A DNA stretch of 64,000 nt from assembly GCA_013400975.1 (NCBI GenBank), contig WBMZ01003286.1:124001-188000 (forward strand). The letters run 5' to 3'. Position numbers and translations under genes: made by a program. This DNA comes from Atrichornis clamosus (taxonomy: Eukaryota; Chordata; Aves; Passeriformes; Menuridae). This document shows, piece by piece, positions 44,970 to 55,055 of this stretch; the stretch's first letter is position 1; every line of letters starts with the position of its first letter. Below the pieces are notes generated by a model that did no database searches, had not been told where the DNA came from, and saw only the letters and a program-made list of their open reading frames with translations.

Positions 44970-45482
44970 ATCCGTGTGGGGACGGCTGCGTCCCTCGGCT
45001 CGTGCGGAGCCATCGCGGCTGCGCTCCAGGGCAGGCGTGAAATGACAGGGCCCGTAAGCCCTCGGCTTCACGTCCCTTCCCCCGGGGAGGTGCGTTCTGA
45101 GATATCACTGCCTCGGAGAACTGCTCCCTGCCAAGTCCCGAGGAAATCCCGTTCTGCCCACCAGCCAGAAGAGGAGTCTGCAGGATTTCTACCAGCCTGG
45201 AAATAATGGGAGAGTAACACCAATTAAGAGGACAGGCTCAGTCCGTCTCCCGCTGTTCCGCGGAGAAGATCAAGGCGGGTTTGTCACTGTTTGAAGACTG
45301 GCCTTTGAGAAAATTGTCAGTGAAGATGTTCTGAAATGGCTCCAGACGCTGTGAGTTGCTGCCGCTCGGATGCGGAGCGGGAGAGTGGAGTCTCCTCTGA
45401 AGAGGAGTCTGCGGGGAGCCTGGGGAAGGGCGGCGGAGCTGGTTCTCCCCGGGGGGCCCGTGGGAGCCCACTCCCGGGATGA
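44970..45482. promoter_or_regulatory. CpG-dense cluster
   Basis: Two CpG-rich patches (about 44975-45115 and 45236-45480) stand out from the surroundings and lie within one 500-base stretch. A CpG-rich block this long in songbird DNA is often a promoter or a bivalent developmental element. No TATA box or clear donor is seen at its edges. It contains a 48-codon ORF on the plus strand (listed separately) and an overlapping 77-codon frame on the minus strand (45238-45471). Confidence 0.3.
45336..45482 (+). CDS. Possible small ORF, 48 codons
   Basis: The ATG at 45336 has G at -3 and G at +4, a strong vertebrate start context. The frame encodes 48 residues, starting MAPDAVSCCRSDAERESG, then an acidic Ser/Glu stretch and a Gly/Arg/Pro-rich end, with a TGA stop at 45480-45482. 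It lies wholly inside the CpG cluster. The opposite strand is also open over most of the span, so GC-driven openness is a serious alternative. No homology is recognised. Confidence 0.15.
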   Translation: MAPDAVSCCRSDAERESGVSSEEESAGSLGKGGGAGSPRGARGSPLPG

Positions 45483-48333
45483 TGTGCCAGGGCGAGAGGG
45501 TTAAAGCTGGTGAGAGCAGAGTTGTGGTTGAAGCAGGAGTTTGTGGGAAAAGAGCCGCAAGAGCGAGGCTGTTCTCTGCCTTGAGCTAGGGGTGAAAAGA
45601 GAAGGGCAGTGTTGTTCCCCTAGGGTTGTGTCCTTCCTTATAACTCCCATCTTCTGGAGTGGGGTGAAGGCTGAGGAAGGCACATGGAATGGTACAGCTG
45701 CTCCAACAGATTTACTCCCAGGCTGGTAGTCCTCTGTGGATCCAGCATTTAGCTGGGCATTGCTTGGTGAAAGCTCTCTGGGAGGAGAGAAGGAGAGATG
45801 TAGGAACATTTCCATCACACTGGTCCCTCTTTAGTGAGGGTCCATGAGCATTTTTTGGCTTTTGGGCTGACAGCAGCCTGGCACAGTGTCCTTAGCTGGC
45901 TCTCTCCAGCACTGTGTTGAGGGACGGAGCATGTGAGTGAAACCACGGGGTTTTTATCATGGCACAGAGACCCAGCAGGTGCAGCTGTCCCTGGGCCACC
46001 AAGCCAGCTTCCCACCTTCTCCATCCCACACGCTGTGAGGTTCCAGCAAGGAGCTGCTTGGGCAGAGTGTCAACCTGCAGCCCCTGTGGTTTGCAGCCTT
46101 CTGGCGTGGATGGAGCTGCCCAGAGCCCCTCGGGCTCAGCGGATTTTTAGCAGCCTGTTTGCTGCCGTTGCAGTGTTGGGGCAGCCTGATCTTCCAGTGC
46201 CCCGGCAAACTCCTGCCAGCCCCTGCGGACTGGAAAGCCTGAGTCCTCCAGCCCAGGAGCTGGCACTGATCATCACCAGGATTTGGCTGCTCTGAAACAA
46301 GGCAGTCCATCTCATGGGCAGCTTTAGCCGAGCTCCCTTTGATGCTGACCAGGCTGCACCAGGTTAAGCTGTAGTGCTGCCTGTGTCAACTCCTGGTCCT
46401 GGGATTTGACAGAGGGAATGCTCATGGAGGGTTAGAACAGTGGCCACTGCTTGCAGTCCCTGTGCATCAGTGTCTGGTGTCTCTCCACCTCTGACCCAGT
46501 GATTTATTTAAGCCCTTGTTACGGAGGAGGCCAAACCCAAAATATGGCTCCAGCCCTCTGCAGGGCTGAATTAAACATGTGCTGTTGCTTCTTACAGGCT
46601 CTTGCTAATTTTTGAGCAGGGAGGGAGGAGGGAGAGCTCAAACAGATGGCCCAAGTACCACTCTTGCTGTCTCCTACCTCCTTCCTAAATAAATGAGTGG
46701 TGCAGAGAAAAGTTTGTGGGGTGTAATGTGCTTTCAGGGAGTACACTTTCCAGGCAAGGCTGAGTCCGAGGCTGCTGGGGTCAGTGTGGATGTTGCTCTT
46801 ACACCCTCTTGTCTTGAGACACCAGTTAATTTATGCAGCACTTGATCAGACTCTCATTACTGGGAGATTCAGCAGGGACAGCTAGCATGGGTATTATTTT
46901 ATTTCCTTGCTCCATGTTCATTTAGTTCAGTAATTTCTTTCCCTCAGGAAAGTGTGGCTCAGATGAAGCATCTGGATTTTCAATGAGGTCCATCTTTATT
47001 TTAAGTGGCAACAGGCATTTGGTTTTACTGTGAAAAAAACCCCAACACCCCCATCACCATCCCCATTTTAAAGGATAGGGTTTTTTTGTATAGTGATGCT
47101 GGATGCTGTCAGTGAGAGCAATACATGGGAAAAAATGAGGATCAGAGGGAATCTCTGCCATGTTGGGAAGGTGTTAAAATAGGTGTTTTCCCTCAAACAG
47201 GTCCGTGACCCAGGAACACTGGTGGCCCTGCCATCTGGGGTGGCACATGGGTGTAACCACGATACCTGAGGGCTTCAGACGAGGACAGGAGGTCAGGCTT
47301 GGTGAAGTCCCATGGAGATCTCTTTGCTTGGGGCCCGGCTGGGTCCCCCTCTGATGTCTCCTGCCTGGAGCCTCCTGGCTTGTCCAGCCTGGGACTGCAG
47401 AGGAGAGCAGAGGCAGAGGAGAGGCAGGGAGGGACGGCAGCCGCTGGTAGAACAGAAAATGCTGACATAAATTAATCAAACGAGGCATCTCACAAGATTG
47501 AATTAGGTCCTGATTTATGACTGCAGTGCTGCTGCTTCTGCAGTTCCGATGCTCCATGCTTATTCCTCACCCCCTGATTTATGGGGAGGCTACTGCTTGG
47601 AAGGGGCCCCTGTGGAAGGAGTGGATGGATGGATGGTGTTACCAGCTGGGCTAATACCAGGCATCACATCCTGCTGGTCTTCAGGATTTCACTTATTCAA
47701 CTGCTGTATCAGCTCAATTTCGAGGTGTTTTGGGTGCACCACCTAGCTTTGGAAAGAGTGATGCCTGGAACAGGTGGGAGCCCTTGATCCTGCCTCTTGT
47801 TCATCCTCCAGTTCCTCAGCACACCAAGAAACCCCTACTTGCACCTTCCTGTGACCTGAAAGGTCTTTCCAACCCCTTCATGTTGGGTTGGCTTGTGAGT
47901 GAGGCTGGTTTATCTTCTGAGAGATGTTTCTACTGCCCAGGATGCAAATCCCTTCATTTCTATTTCACTCAGAGAGCTCCTGGAGCTCCTGGCTTCCACG
48001 TTGAGGCTGTTGAGAGGAGCATGATTTGTCTGGATGTGTCCAATACGTTCCCACACTGTCCAAGGCAGCCGGTCAGCAGAGCATGAAGTGGCTGAGCACG
48101 AGTGACTCCTCATCTTTTCACAAAAGAGCCAGAGCAGCTCTGAAGGAATGTGGTGGAAGGTGGCTTCAGAGAGATTTCTGGGGACCTCACCCTCCATGTG
48201 GAGGGAACAAGACAAGACAAAGGGAATAGGTGAAATTTGAGTGTGTTGACAAAGAGTAGCTCAGAGCAGAAAGTTGGTGTGTGATCACTGATGGACAGGG
48301 AAGGGAAGTCCTGTGGAGAGCATGGAAAGCAGG
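45483..48333. other. Non-coding DNA, nothing firmly recognised
   Basis: No gene, RNA or clear element is supported. Near 47850-47882 'gaaaggtctttccaacccc' resembles a CR1 3' motif but is too short to call. A short 'ggatggatggatgg' run occurs near 47622. Confidence 0.35.
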
Positions 48334-49451
48334 TGTATTGGGTTTGCATGGCCTGTTTTTTGGTAGTAGGGGGACCACTGAGGTGGCTTCTGTGAGAAGC
48401 TGCTGGAAGCTTACAGTATGTCCAGCAGAGCCAATCTCTGGTGGCTCCAAAGATGGACGTGCTGCTGGCCAGGGCTGGGCCAATTAGAAGGAGTGGTGAC
48501 ACCTCTGGGATTACATATTTGAGAAGAAACCAAAACAAAAGTTGTTGTGCATTTTGAGTTCCAGCCAGAGAAGGGCAGAGTTAGAGCACGTGAGAGGAAC
48601 AACTCTGCAGACCCCGAGGGCAATGAGGAAGGAGGGGCAGGAGGTGCTTCAGGCGCTGGAGCTGGGATTCCTCTGCGGGCCCTGGGGCAGCCCATGGTGA
48701 GGCAGCTGTGCCCCTGCAGCCCCTGGAGGTGCACAGGGGTGCAGAGATCCCCCTGCAGCCCCTGGAGGTGCACAGGGATGCAGAGATCCCCCTGCAGCCC
48801 CTGGAGGTGCACAGGGGTGCAGAGATCCCCCTGCAGCCCCTGGAGGAACCCACGCCAGAGCAGGGGGATACCTGGGAGGAGGCTGTGATCCTGTGGGAGA
48901 TCCATGGGGAGAGGGGCTCTGCTCCCAGGCTGGAGCAGCCTGTCCTTGGAGGACTGACCCTGTGGCAGAGTGACCCTCACTGCAGCAGTTTGAGGGGAGC
49001 TGCTGCCCCTGGGATGGACTCACGTGGGAGAAGTTCCTGGAAAACTGTCTCCCGTGGGAAGGGACCCCACAGTGCAGCAGGGGAACGACTCCTCTCCCTG
49101 GGCAGCGGGAGAAGCCAGGGGGGATGGACTGATTAAAACCCCCATTCCCTGTCTCCCTGCACTTTTGGGGTAGGAGGTAGAGCTGGAAAGGAGAGAGGAG
49201 TGAGGAGAAGGTGTTTTTAAGGGCTTATTTTACCTCTCGTTATCCTGCTCTGATTCTGTTAGTGTAGTAAATTCACTTTGTATCTCTAAGTTGAGCTGGT
49301 TTTGCCTGTGACGGTGTTTGATGAGTGATCTCTCCCAGTCCTTAACTCAGGAACCCTTTGTTAAATTTTCTCCCCTCTGTCCGGATGCAGAGGGAAGTGA
49401 GTGAGCGGCTTTGGTGGGTGCCTGGCGTCCAGCCTCGGTCAACCCACGTCA
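48334..49451 (+). mobile_element. Full-length solo LTR of an endogenous retrovirus
   Basis: The element starts 'tgtattgggtttgcatggcc' and ends '...cctcggtcaacccacgtca', giving TG...CA termini and about 1118 bp. It shares both ends with the reverse copy at 9407-9861 but is more than twice as long. A promoter-like 'acatatttgagaag' region lies near 48513. The family is one I associate with passerine ERVs; the subfamily is uncertain. Flanking bases are 'gcagg' before and 'acagg' after, a 4-of-5 match that may be an eroded target-site duplication. No internal retroviral genes adjoin it. Open frames in its GC-rich middle come from the minisatellite and are not proteins. Confidence 0.9.
48714..48846 (+). 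repeat. 39-bp minisatellite inside the LTR, three full units plus a partial
   Basis: Units begin at 48714, 48753, 48792 and 48831, each starting 'ctgcagcccctggaggtgca' and continuing with 'caggg' then 'atgcagagatcccc' or 'gtgcagagatcccc'. The unit is 39 bp, divisible by three, so it reads as a 13-residue repeat in open frames on both strands. Units are nearly identical, differing at one position, which suggests recent expansion. Confidence 0.95.
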
Positions 49452-50990
49452 ACAGGAATGTGTAGTTTGTGTGTGATGAATTAGAGGAGGAGTCTGAGGA
49501 GGAATGTAGAAGGTCTGTGAAGCAGGTGAGGACAGGGATTTGGAGAGAAATGAATATCGTCCTCCCTACCTTAGGGCTGTCATTTTTGCCTACCATCTAT
49601 ATAGGATTCATTCAGCTTCATCCATGTAGGAAAAGCATTTTCCAAAGAGCCAGCCCCTTCCCTGGCAGAGAGTGTGTCCCTCTGTGTGATGACTGAGGTG
49701 GATAACCGGAGGACTTGGCTCTAGCAGGAGGGCAGTAGCCCCCAGCCTTGTTTGCAGTGATGTTCCCTGGGTACCTGGCATCAGAGATGAAGAACAGAAA
49801 CAGATCTTCTGTCTTCCTGCAGCGTATTGATTTTTTGCTCCCTGCTCTGGCCTTTTGCTCGTCCTTTTCAGCAGCTGGCGGTGAAATGAAATATAAGGTT
49901 TGAAAAACTAAAAATACAAAATGTGACAGCTTCATTGCTCCGAGTGATGGTATTTCGAGGGGACTCGTGACCTGAAAAAATGGAGGCGATGCCGTCCTGG
50001 CCTCCCTCTGCTGGCGTGGTGAGGCAGGGAGCACTGGAAAGGAAGGATCTTGGGGCTTGGTGTGGGGTTGTGTCACTGCTGTGCTTGCAGTGACCTTTCC
50101 CTTCTGCAGAGGCCCCTCTGCCTTGCTTTAGAGGTTTGGGAATGAGAAGGGATGTCTGCAGTCCCAGGACATGGAATGTGCCATTTTTGTCCCTGCCACG
50201 TGTTTGCATGGGACACATCACTGTGCTGTACCCCTGTGTCACCATCTGAGCAGCGAAGGTGGCTGTGGGACCCTGAGGTGATGGGAGCAGGGATAAACCT
50301 ACCAGCCCCTCGCTGTCTGTACTCGGAGTGTGTTTTAGGGCTATTTACAGGCTTTTGAGTGGTTACTAATTAGCGAGTGCCGCAGCTCACTGCGACACGG
50401 CAGCCGCCTTCGTCGGAGAGTGCCCAGCAGGGTTTAAATTACTTGTCATTTGCCTTGTTTTGCTTGGCCATTTGAATGCTTGACTCTCTCCTAATTGGCA
50501 TCGTAACCACTGGGGTGACACGCTCAGAGGCTCTTGATTGGATTCCTTATTTTTTTGGAGGGGGGGAAGCCTGGCAGATGCCGCAGAAATTAAGCAATAG
50601 GATTTAATTCCTCTGTGTTGTTTGAGAGACACGCGATGCAGAAAGGAGAAATCCCTTGAGTTTGCCATGTTAGTGTGAACTCAGCCTGGGATTTTGATGG
50701 TGCAGGTAGAGTTTAGGTGTGGGGACCTTCATCCTTTCCATTCTCCCTCAGTGCTGTGGGCTTCGGGGCTTTGGGAAGATTTCTGCAAAAGTGGAAGGTG
50801 GAAGGAGCAGTTTGCACCCTTGGGTTGTACCGGTGGAGATGGGTAACTCTGGAAGGTATTTCAGGGTGGTGGATGGGTTAATCTGTGTCTGCCTGCAGGG
50901 AATTACACAGCCTGAAATGAAGAGCAAGCATAAAAACTGCCCCAGTACCACAGTGAACATCACGAGGGCTGTGGGATTGGAACTGGAGCA
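49452..50990. other. Non-coding DNA, nothing recognised
   Basis: Just after the LTR, 49469-49527 reads as an acidic peptide (CDELEEESEEECRRSVKQ) that ends at a 'cag|gtgagg' donor-like site. No pyrimidine tract precedes it, so it is not called an exon. No repeat family is recognised in the rest. Confidence 0.35.
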
Positions 50991-51056
50991 TGGAATCATA
51001 GAATGGTTTGGGTTGGAGGGGACCTTAAAGACCATCTAATTCCAATCCTTCTACCA
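50991..51056 (-). mobile_element. CR1 LINE, short 3' fragment, reverse orientation
   Basis: 'tggaatcatagaatggtttg', 'ggttggaggggaccttaaag' and 'accatctaattccaatcc' are the classic reversed 3' tail of bird CR1. Only about 65 bases are present. Confidence 0.9.
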
Positions 51057-51284
51057 TCATCTTGATTCCATGTCTCTGTGACTGTAGGGGATGCTTGGTT
51101 TGAGCCCCAGGTGCCCATCTCCTACCTCTGGCTTTGCTGCTGTGCTCACAGACCCCAGGGGTTTGGGATCCGCGTGATCCCGGGCAGTTTCTGTGCCCGC
51201 TGCAGAGCTGAGCTCGGCGGTGCAATGTTGTTGTTATTAAATCCGATGGCGATGAATGGGACATGACACCTGTGTATATGATTC
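51057..51284. other. Non-coding DNA, nothing recognised
   Basis: A short spacer between the CR1 tail and the AT-rich candidate element, without recognisable features. Confidence 0.35.
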
Positions 51285-51425
51285 AAATCGAGTCATCCCA
51301 TTACACGGTGTAAATCAATAAACAAAATGTAGCCGCTGACAGCATTTACAGTTCCCCCTATTACTGCCAACCAGCCCATTTTCTGTGCATGAAAGAGGCA
51401 TTTACACCCCATTTAACTGTGCTTT
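51285..51425. promoter_or_regulatory. Candidate conserved non-coding element with palindrome and forkhead-like site
   Basis: The palindrome 'ttacacggtgtaa' at 51301-51313 is followed by 'aataaacaaaa' (51317-51327), which matches the forkhead TAAACA core, and then by a second 'tttacacc' near 51400. The complex AT-rich sequence lacks repeats. The motifs are seen; function and conservation are inferred. Confidence 0.35.
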
Positions 51426-54400
51426 GATGCGGGATCCTGTTCCCGGGAAGAGGGGAGGCTTTGACAGGTGGCATTAGGAGATGGGGAGATCTACAGCGCT
51501 CATTTGCAGAGACCCGAGCCGAGGGTTGTGAAACACATCTTCACCTGTTTGTGCTGTCCATCACCCTAATTGATGATGTGCAGTGTTGGGAAATAGAGCT
51601 TGGACAGGGGAGAGGTGATGCCAGTGATGTGGGATACAGATGCACTGGTCTTTCGCGATGGATCGTGGCGTCAGGAGACAGGGAAATGTTGTTTTCCCTT
51701 CCGTCCTAGCTGGGGAATAGTCCTTCTCTCGAGCTGAAAGCCAGGGAGAGAAAGGACGAGGGAGAAGCAGGCTGGGACACGCTCCGAGAGACATCGCTCT
51801 TGGAACACCTCAACTGTCCGACCTGATTTTATTTAATGGGCTTTGCAATCTGGTGATTAATCTGGTAATCAGAGCAAATGTTACAGTCACGGCTGGCAAT
51901 AAAAATATAACCTAAAGTAGATAAAAACTCTCTTTTTCTTCTCTTTTTCATTTTTTCCCGCTGAGAAATTGTCAGATGACATCTCTCCCCTTTATGAGAG
52001 GCGGCAGGAGGGAGAGGGAGATGCATGTGGTGGGAAAACCTGATCCCTGCTGCATCTCTGCAGGGCTCAGAAAACTTCCAGCTCCTCGCTGGTGCACAGA
52101 GACTGAGCAGTCCCCCCACCCTGATTTTAGGCAAAGTGATTTTTGGGGGAGGCATGGACAGGGATCCGATCGGCTGCCCTTAGAGCTGCAAATTGATAGT
52201 TTTGTCTCGTTTCCTGGAACTCCACCAAATTGCTGGATTACTCCGAAAAGCACAAGAAAGGCCTGTCTTTTCCTCTGCCTGCCTTTGTTGTTGCTTGATT
52301 TTGTTGGTGTTTTGCCACTGCAATTGGCTACGTGGATGAAAAGGGCAGTTTTGTGACCAAGAGGGAGAGACGTGGTTAGAAAACAGCAACCAGGAGCAGG
52401 GATTTTGCAAAATGTGCTGCTTGAACATCCTTTTGTCAGGAGAGGGACATGAATCCAGACACGTTTTTCACATTCCTCATCACGTTTTCCTGCAGATTTC
52501 CACCAAAAATGTCCCTTAAGCCCTAAAACACGGCTTGGCAGGAGACAGCGCTGGTGTTGATTCTGGAGGAACAGTATTCCCATATGCTTTGCTTAGTCCA
52601 GATCTGCTTCCAGTAAATATCCTCAGCAGCCAGGATTGAAGTTCGATTCTCTGCCAGTCATCCTCATCTAAGACTTGCATTTATTTATCCTTTATAATTC
52701 CCTTGGCCACTGTCCGGGGTGACTTCAGTCCTTTCTTTCCCCAGCTCCTTGAGCTTTTATTGTAACTCTCGTGGGAATGGTGAGGCAAGGAGCCTGTGTC
52801 CTCTGGTGCTGACGGATGCAGAGGATGGGGATGGCATTTCCAGACTGACTCCATGCCAGACCTGCAGGGGTGAGCCCACGGGGATGGCAGGGACTGGGCT
52901 GTCAGATAGGGAACAGCACTGGAACTCCTGCAGGAAATGGGAGAGGTGATGTTTCAGTGCAACTTCTCATTAGAAAAGGTTAAATATATTAACCCGGGTT
53001 GTTTCTTCTTATTAAAAGGATCTGGTTTGATGCTTCCTTTCTAATTAGGAGCAAGTCAAGAAAGATTTTGAAGCCTTTTGTGTGATTGTGTTGGAGCTGT
53101 TTCCCCTGCGGACTCGGGAGCAGTTGGCGTTTGCGTGGGAGGGCCCTGGGGCTCTGGCTGGGAGCAGTGCCATGTCCTCTCCTGGGGTGGCCAACAGAAA
53201 AAATAGCCTTGGACTTGATGAGTTTCAAGCCAAAAAAACTTAATGTCGCCCAGACAGCACCTCCAGACTCATTAAAGCTCCTGGAAGGTGACCTGGCTCT
53301 CCTGCAGCCAGCAGGGAGGGGAGCTGCAGGTGTGTTTACCTGCAGGCACAGGGAGCTTTTGCACCCTCTGGCACCGAGCCGCATCATTAGTGTTGCCTGA
53401 TTTCCCTTTGCCACCTTGGGAAAGATGTTTTTTAATGCCTCGGTGTCCTGTGTGCCCTCCTGTGCCCTTCCCCGGGCTGCTGAGCACCGTCTTTTAACTT
53501 TGACAGAATCGTCACCCTTCTTACGCGTCTTTCCCATCTTTCCTTGGCTGTCTGTCACCTTTTGCTGCCAAATTTTCTGGACTGTGAAATGAAGCTTTTA
53601 TTATCTTCCGAGAAGGGGGGGGACAGAAATTAAATTAGTGAAATTAAAAAGATGATGATGATGACGACTGTAACCTAACTTCAACCCTTTTCATTCCGCC
53701 TCACATAGCGAGACAGCAGGCTCTGTTCTGGGGCTTCTGCTTGGATTGCTGGAAAGAACCGAACTTTTACTTTCAAATTAACCTGTCAAGTCATATATTT
53801 ATAAAGGAATTGAAGGCAGGAGAATGAGGGTCCCGGATATTCCCACGCATCAATTAGGGGGAAAATTAATTACAATTTACTGGCGCTACCACATTAGAGC
53901 TCCCTTGATTAGAGAGCAACTTGCTCTGTGCTCTGGAAAAAGTTAAATTAAGGGGTTTGGAGGGAGGGGGCTCCCGGGCTGGTTCTGTGGGAGGGCACCC
54001 CTTCAAGAGCAGAAGCTTGGATTTGGCATCTCCTCAAAAAAGCTGCTTTGGGATGTGAGTGCATAGAATACTCCAAATATTGTTTATTTGACCTTGACAG
54101 CGCCCATGGATTGGGATTGAGTGATCTCCAATGCTGGGGCAGGGAAAAGTTGATTATCCCTGTCTGCACATCTCACCCCATTCTGGTGCTGTATCCTTGG
54201 GCTGATGAGATCCCTGCTTGATCCCGTTGCCAGGGAGTCCTGGAGGACCATCACATCTTCTGTGTGGTTATTCTGGTGGTTACTGAATATTTCATGTGCC
54301 TAAATTAATGCTGGGAGGAGCCCCCAGGCTGTGGTTCCCCCGATGTCCCTTGGGTGGCTGCTAAATGGAGAGGCCTGGAGAAATGGGACCTGGGGGAATG

Positions 54401-54789
54401 GCTGCAAAGCTGCTTTTCCATGGGGAAGCCAATCTCATTCCTGCTTCCAACTGCTGGGCCATTAGCAATTTGCTGCTGCAATAAAAGATTGTGGTGTGGG
54501 CAGAAGCCACGGGGTGAGGCGAGGCACAGCCTGTGCCCTGCCATGGGAATTCCATCCAATCCCACTTTGTTCTGCACCCGAGGGCAGCAGCTGTGGAGGG
54601 GGAAGGTCGGAGAAGGCTTTGGTGGGGTCTGGGGAGGAGGGGAGGCAGATTGTGTGCTGCAGGGAGAGGAGGGAGGGATTTCACGAAACTTTAAGGAGTT
54701 TGGGAACAGATGAACCTGGCACGCGGCCACCTTGCAAAGCCTGTTGTGGGTTGTGGTTTTTTTCATATTCCTGGCATCGTCTGCAAGCA
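51426..54789. other. Non-coding DNA; AT-rich candidate block at 53580-53950
   Basis: The minus-strand frames at 51972-52583 (203 codons) and 52989-53558 (189 codons) show no domain. A short (gat)n run lies at 53651-53663. 53580-53950 is AT-rich and complex and might be conserved. No retroelement is recognised. Confidence 0.3.
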
Positions 54790-55055
54790 AAGATGAAGTT
54801 CATAGGCTCAGAAAGCTCAGATTCAGAGGTCGACACTCCGGCAGTGATGCAAAATACTGAGGTGCCGAATCCAGGCTGTGAATGGAATTGTGTTACTGGA
54901 AATCAGCCCGGGACAGAGTTAGCATCCCTGGGAGCTGAGGGCAGTGTGCCTGCAGGGCTTTGCCTGGCTCTGTGTCCAGACAGAGCAGTGTCCTGTGTGG
55001 GAGTGCCTCGTCCCAGGCAGCTGGGACAGGGATATTTAATACCTGCCCTGGGAAG
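54790..55055 (+). other. Doubtful exon with a Ser/Asp/Glu-rich frame
   Basis: After a pyrimidine-containing 'catcgtctgcaag', an open frame reads MKFIGSESSDSEVDTPAVMQ and on to a 'ggaag|gtgagatt' donor at 55056, where the frame also meets a stop. The first 40 residues look more protein-like than their surroundings, but the acceptor is mediocre and the later part is Cys- and Pro-rich and irregular. Unidentified and doubtful. Confidence 0.15.

Noticed and set aside
47850..47882. Possible CR1 tail
   Set aside because: Only about 20 bases resemble CR1 and the neighbouring CR1 landmarks are missing.
48547..48888. Repeat protein suggested by open frames over the 39-bp minisatellite
   Set aside because: The frame lies inside an LTR and exists only because the unit length is divisible by three.
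51972..52583. 203-codon minus-strand frame
   Set aside because: Irregular Cys/Lys-rich composition, no domain, and a competing plus-strand frame.
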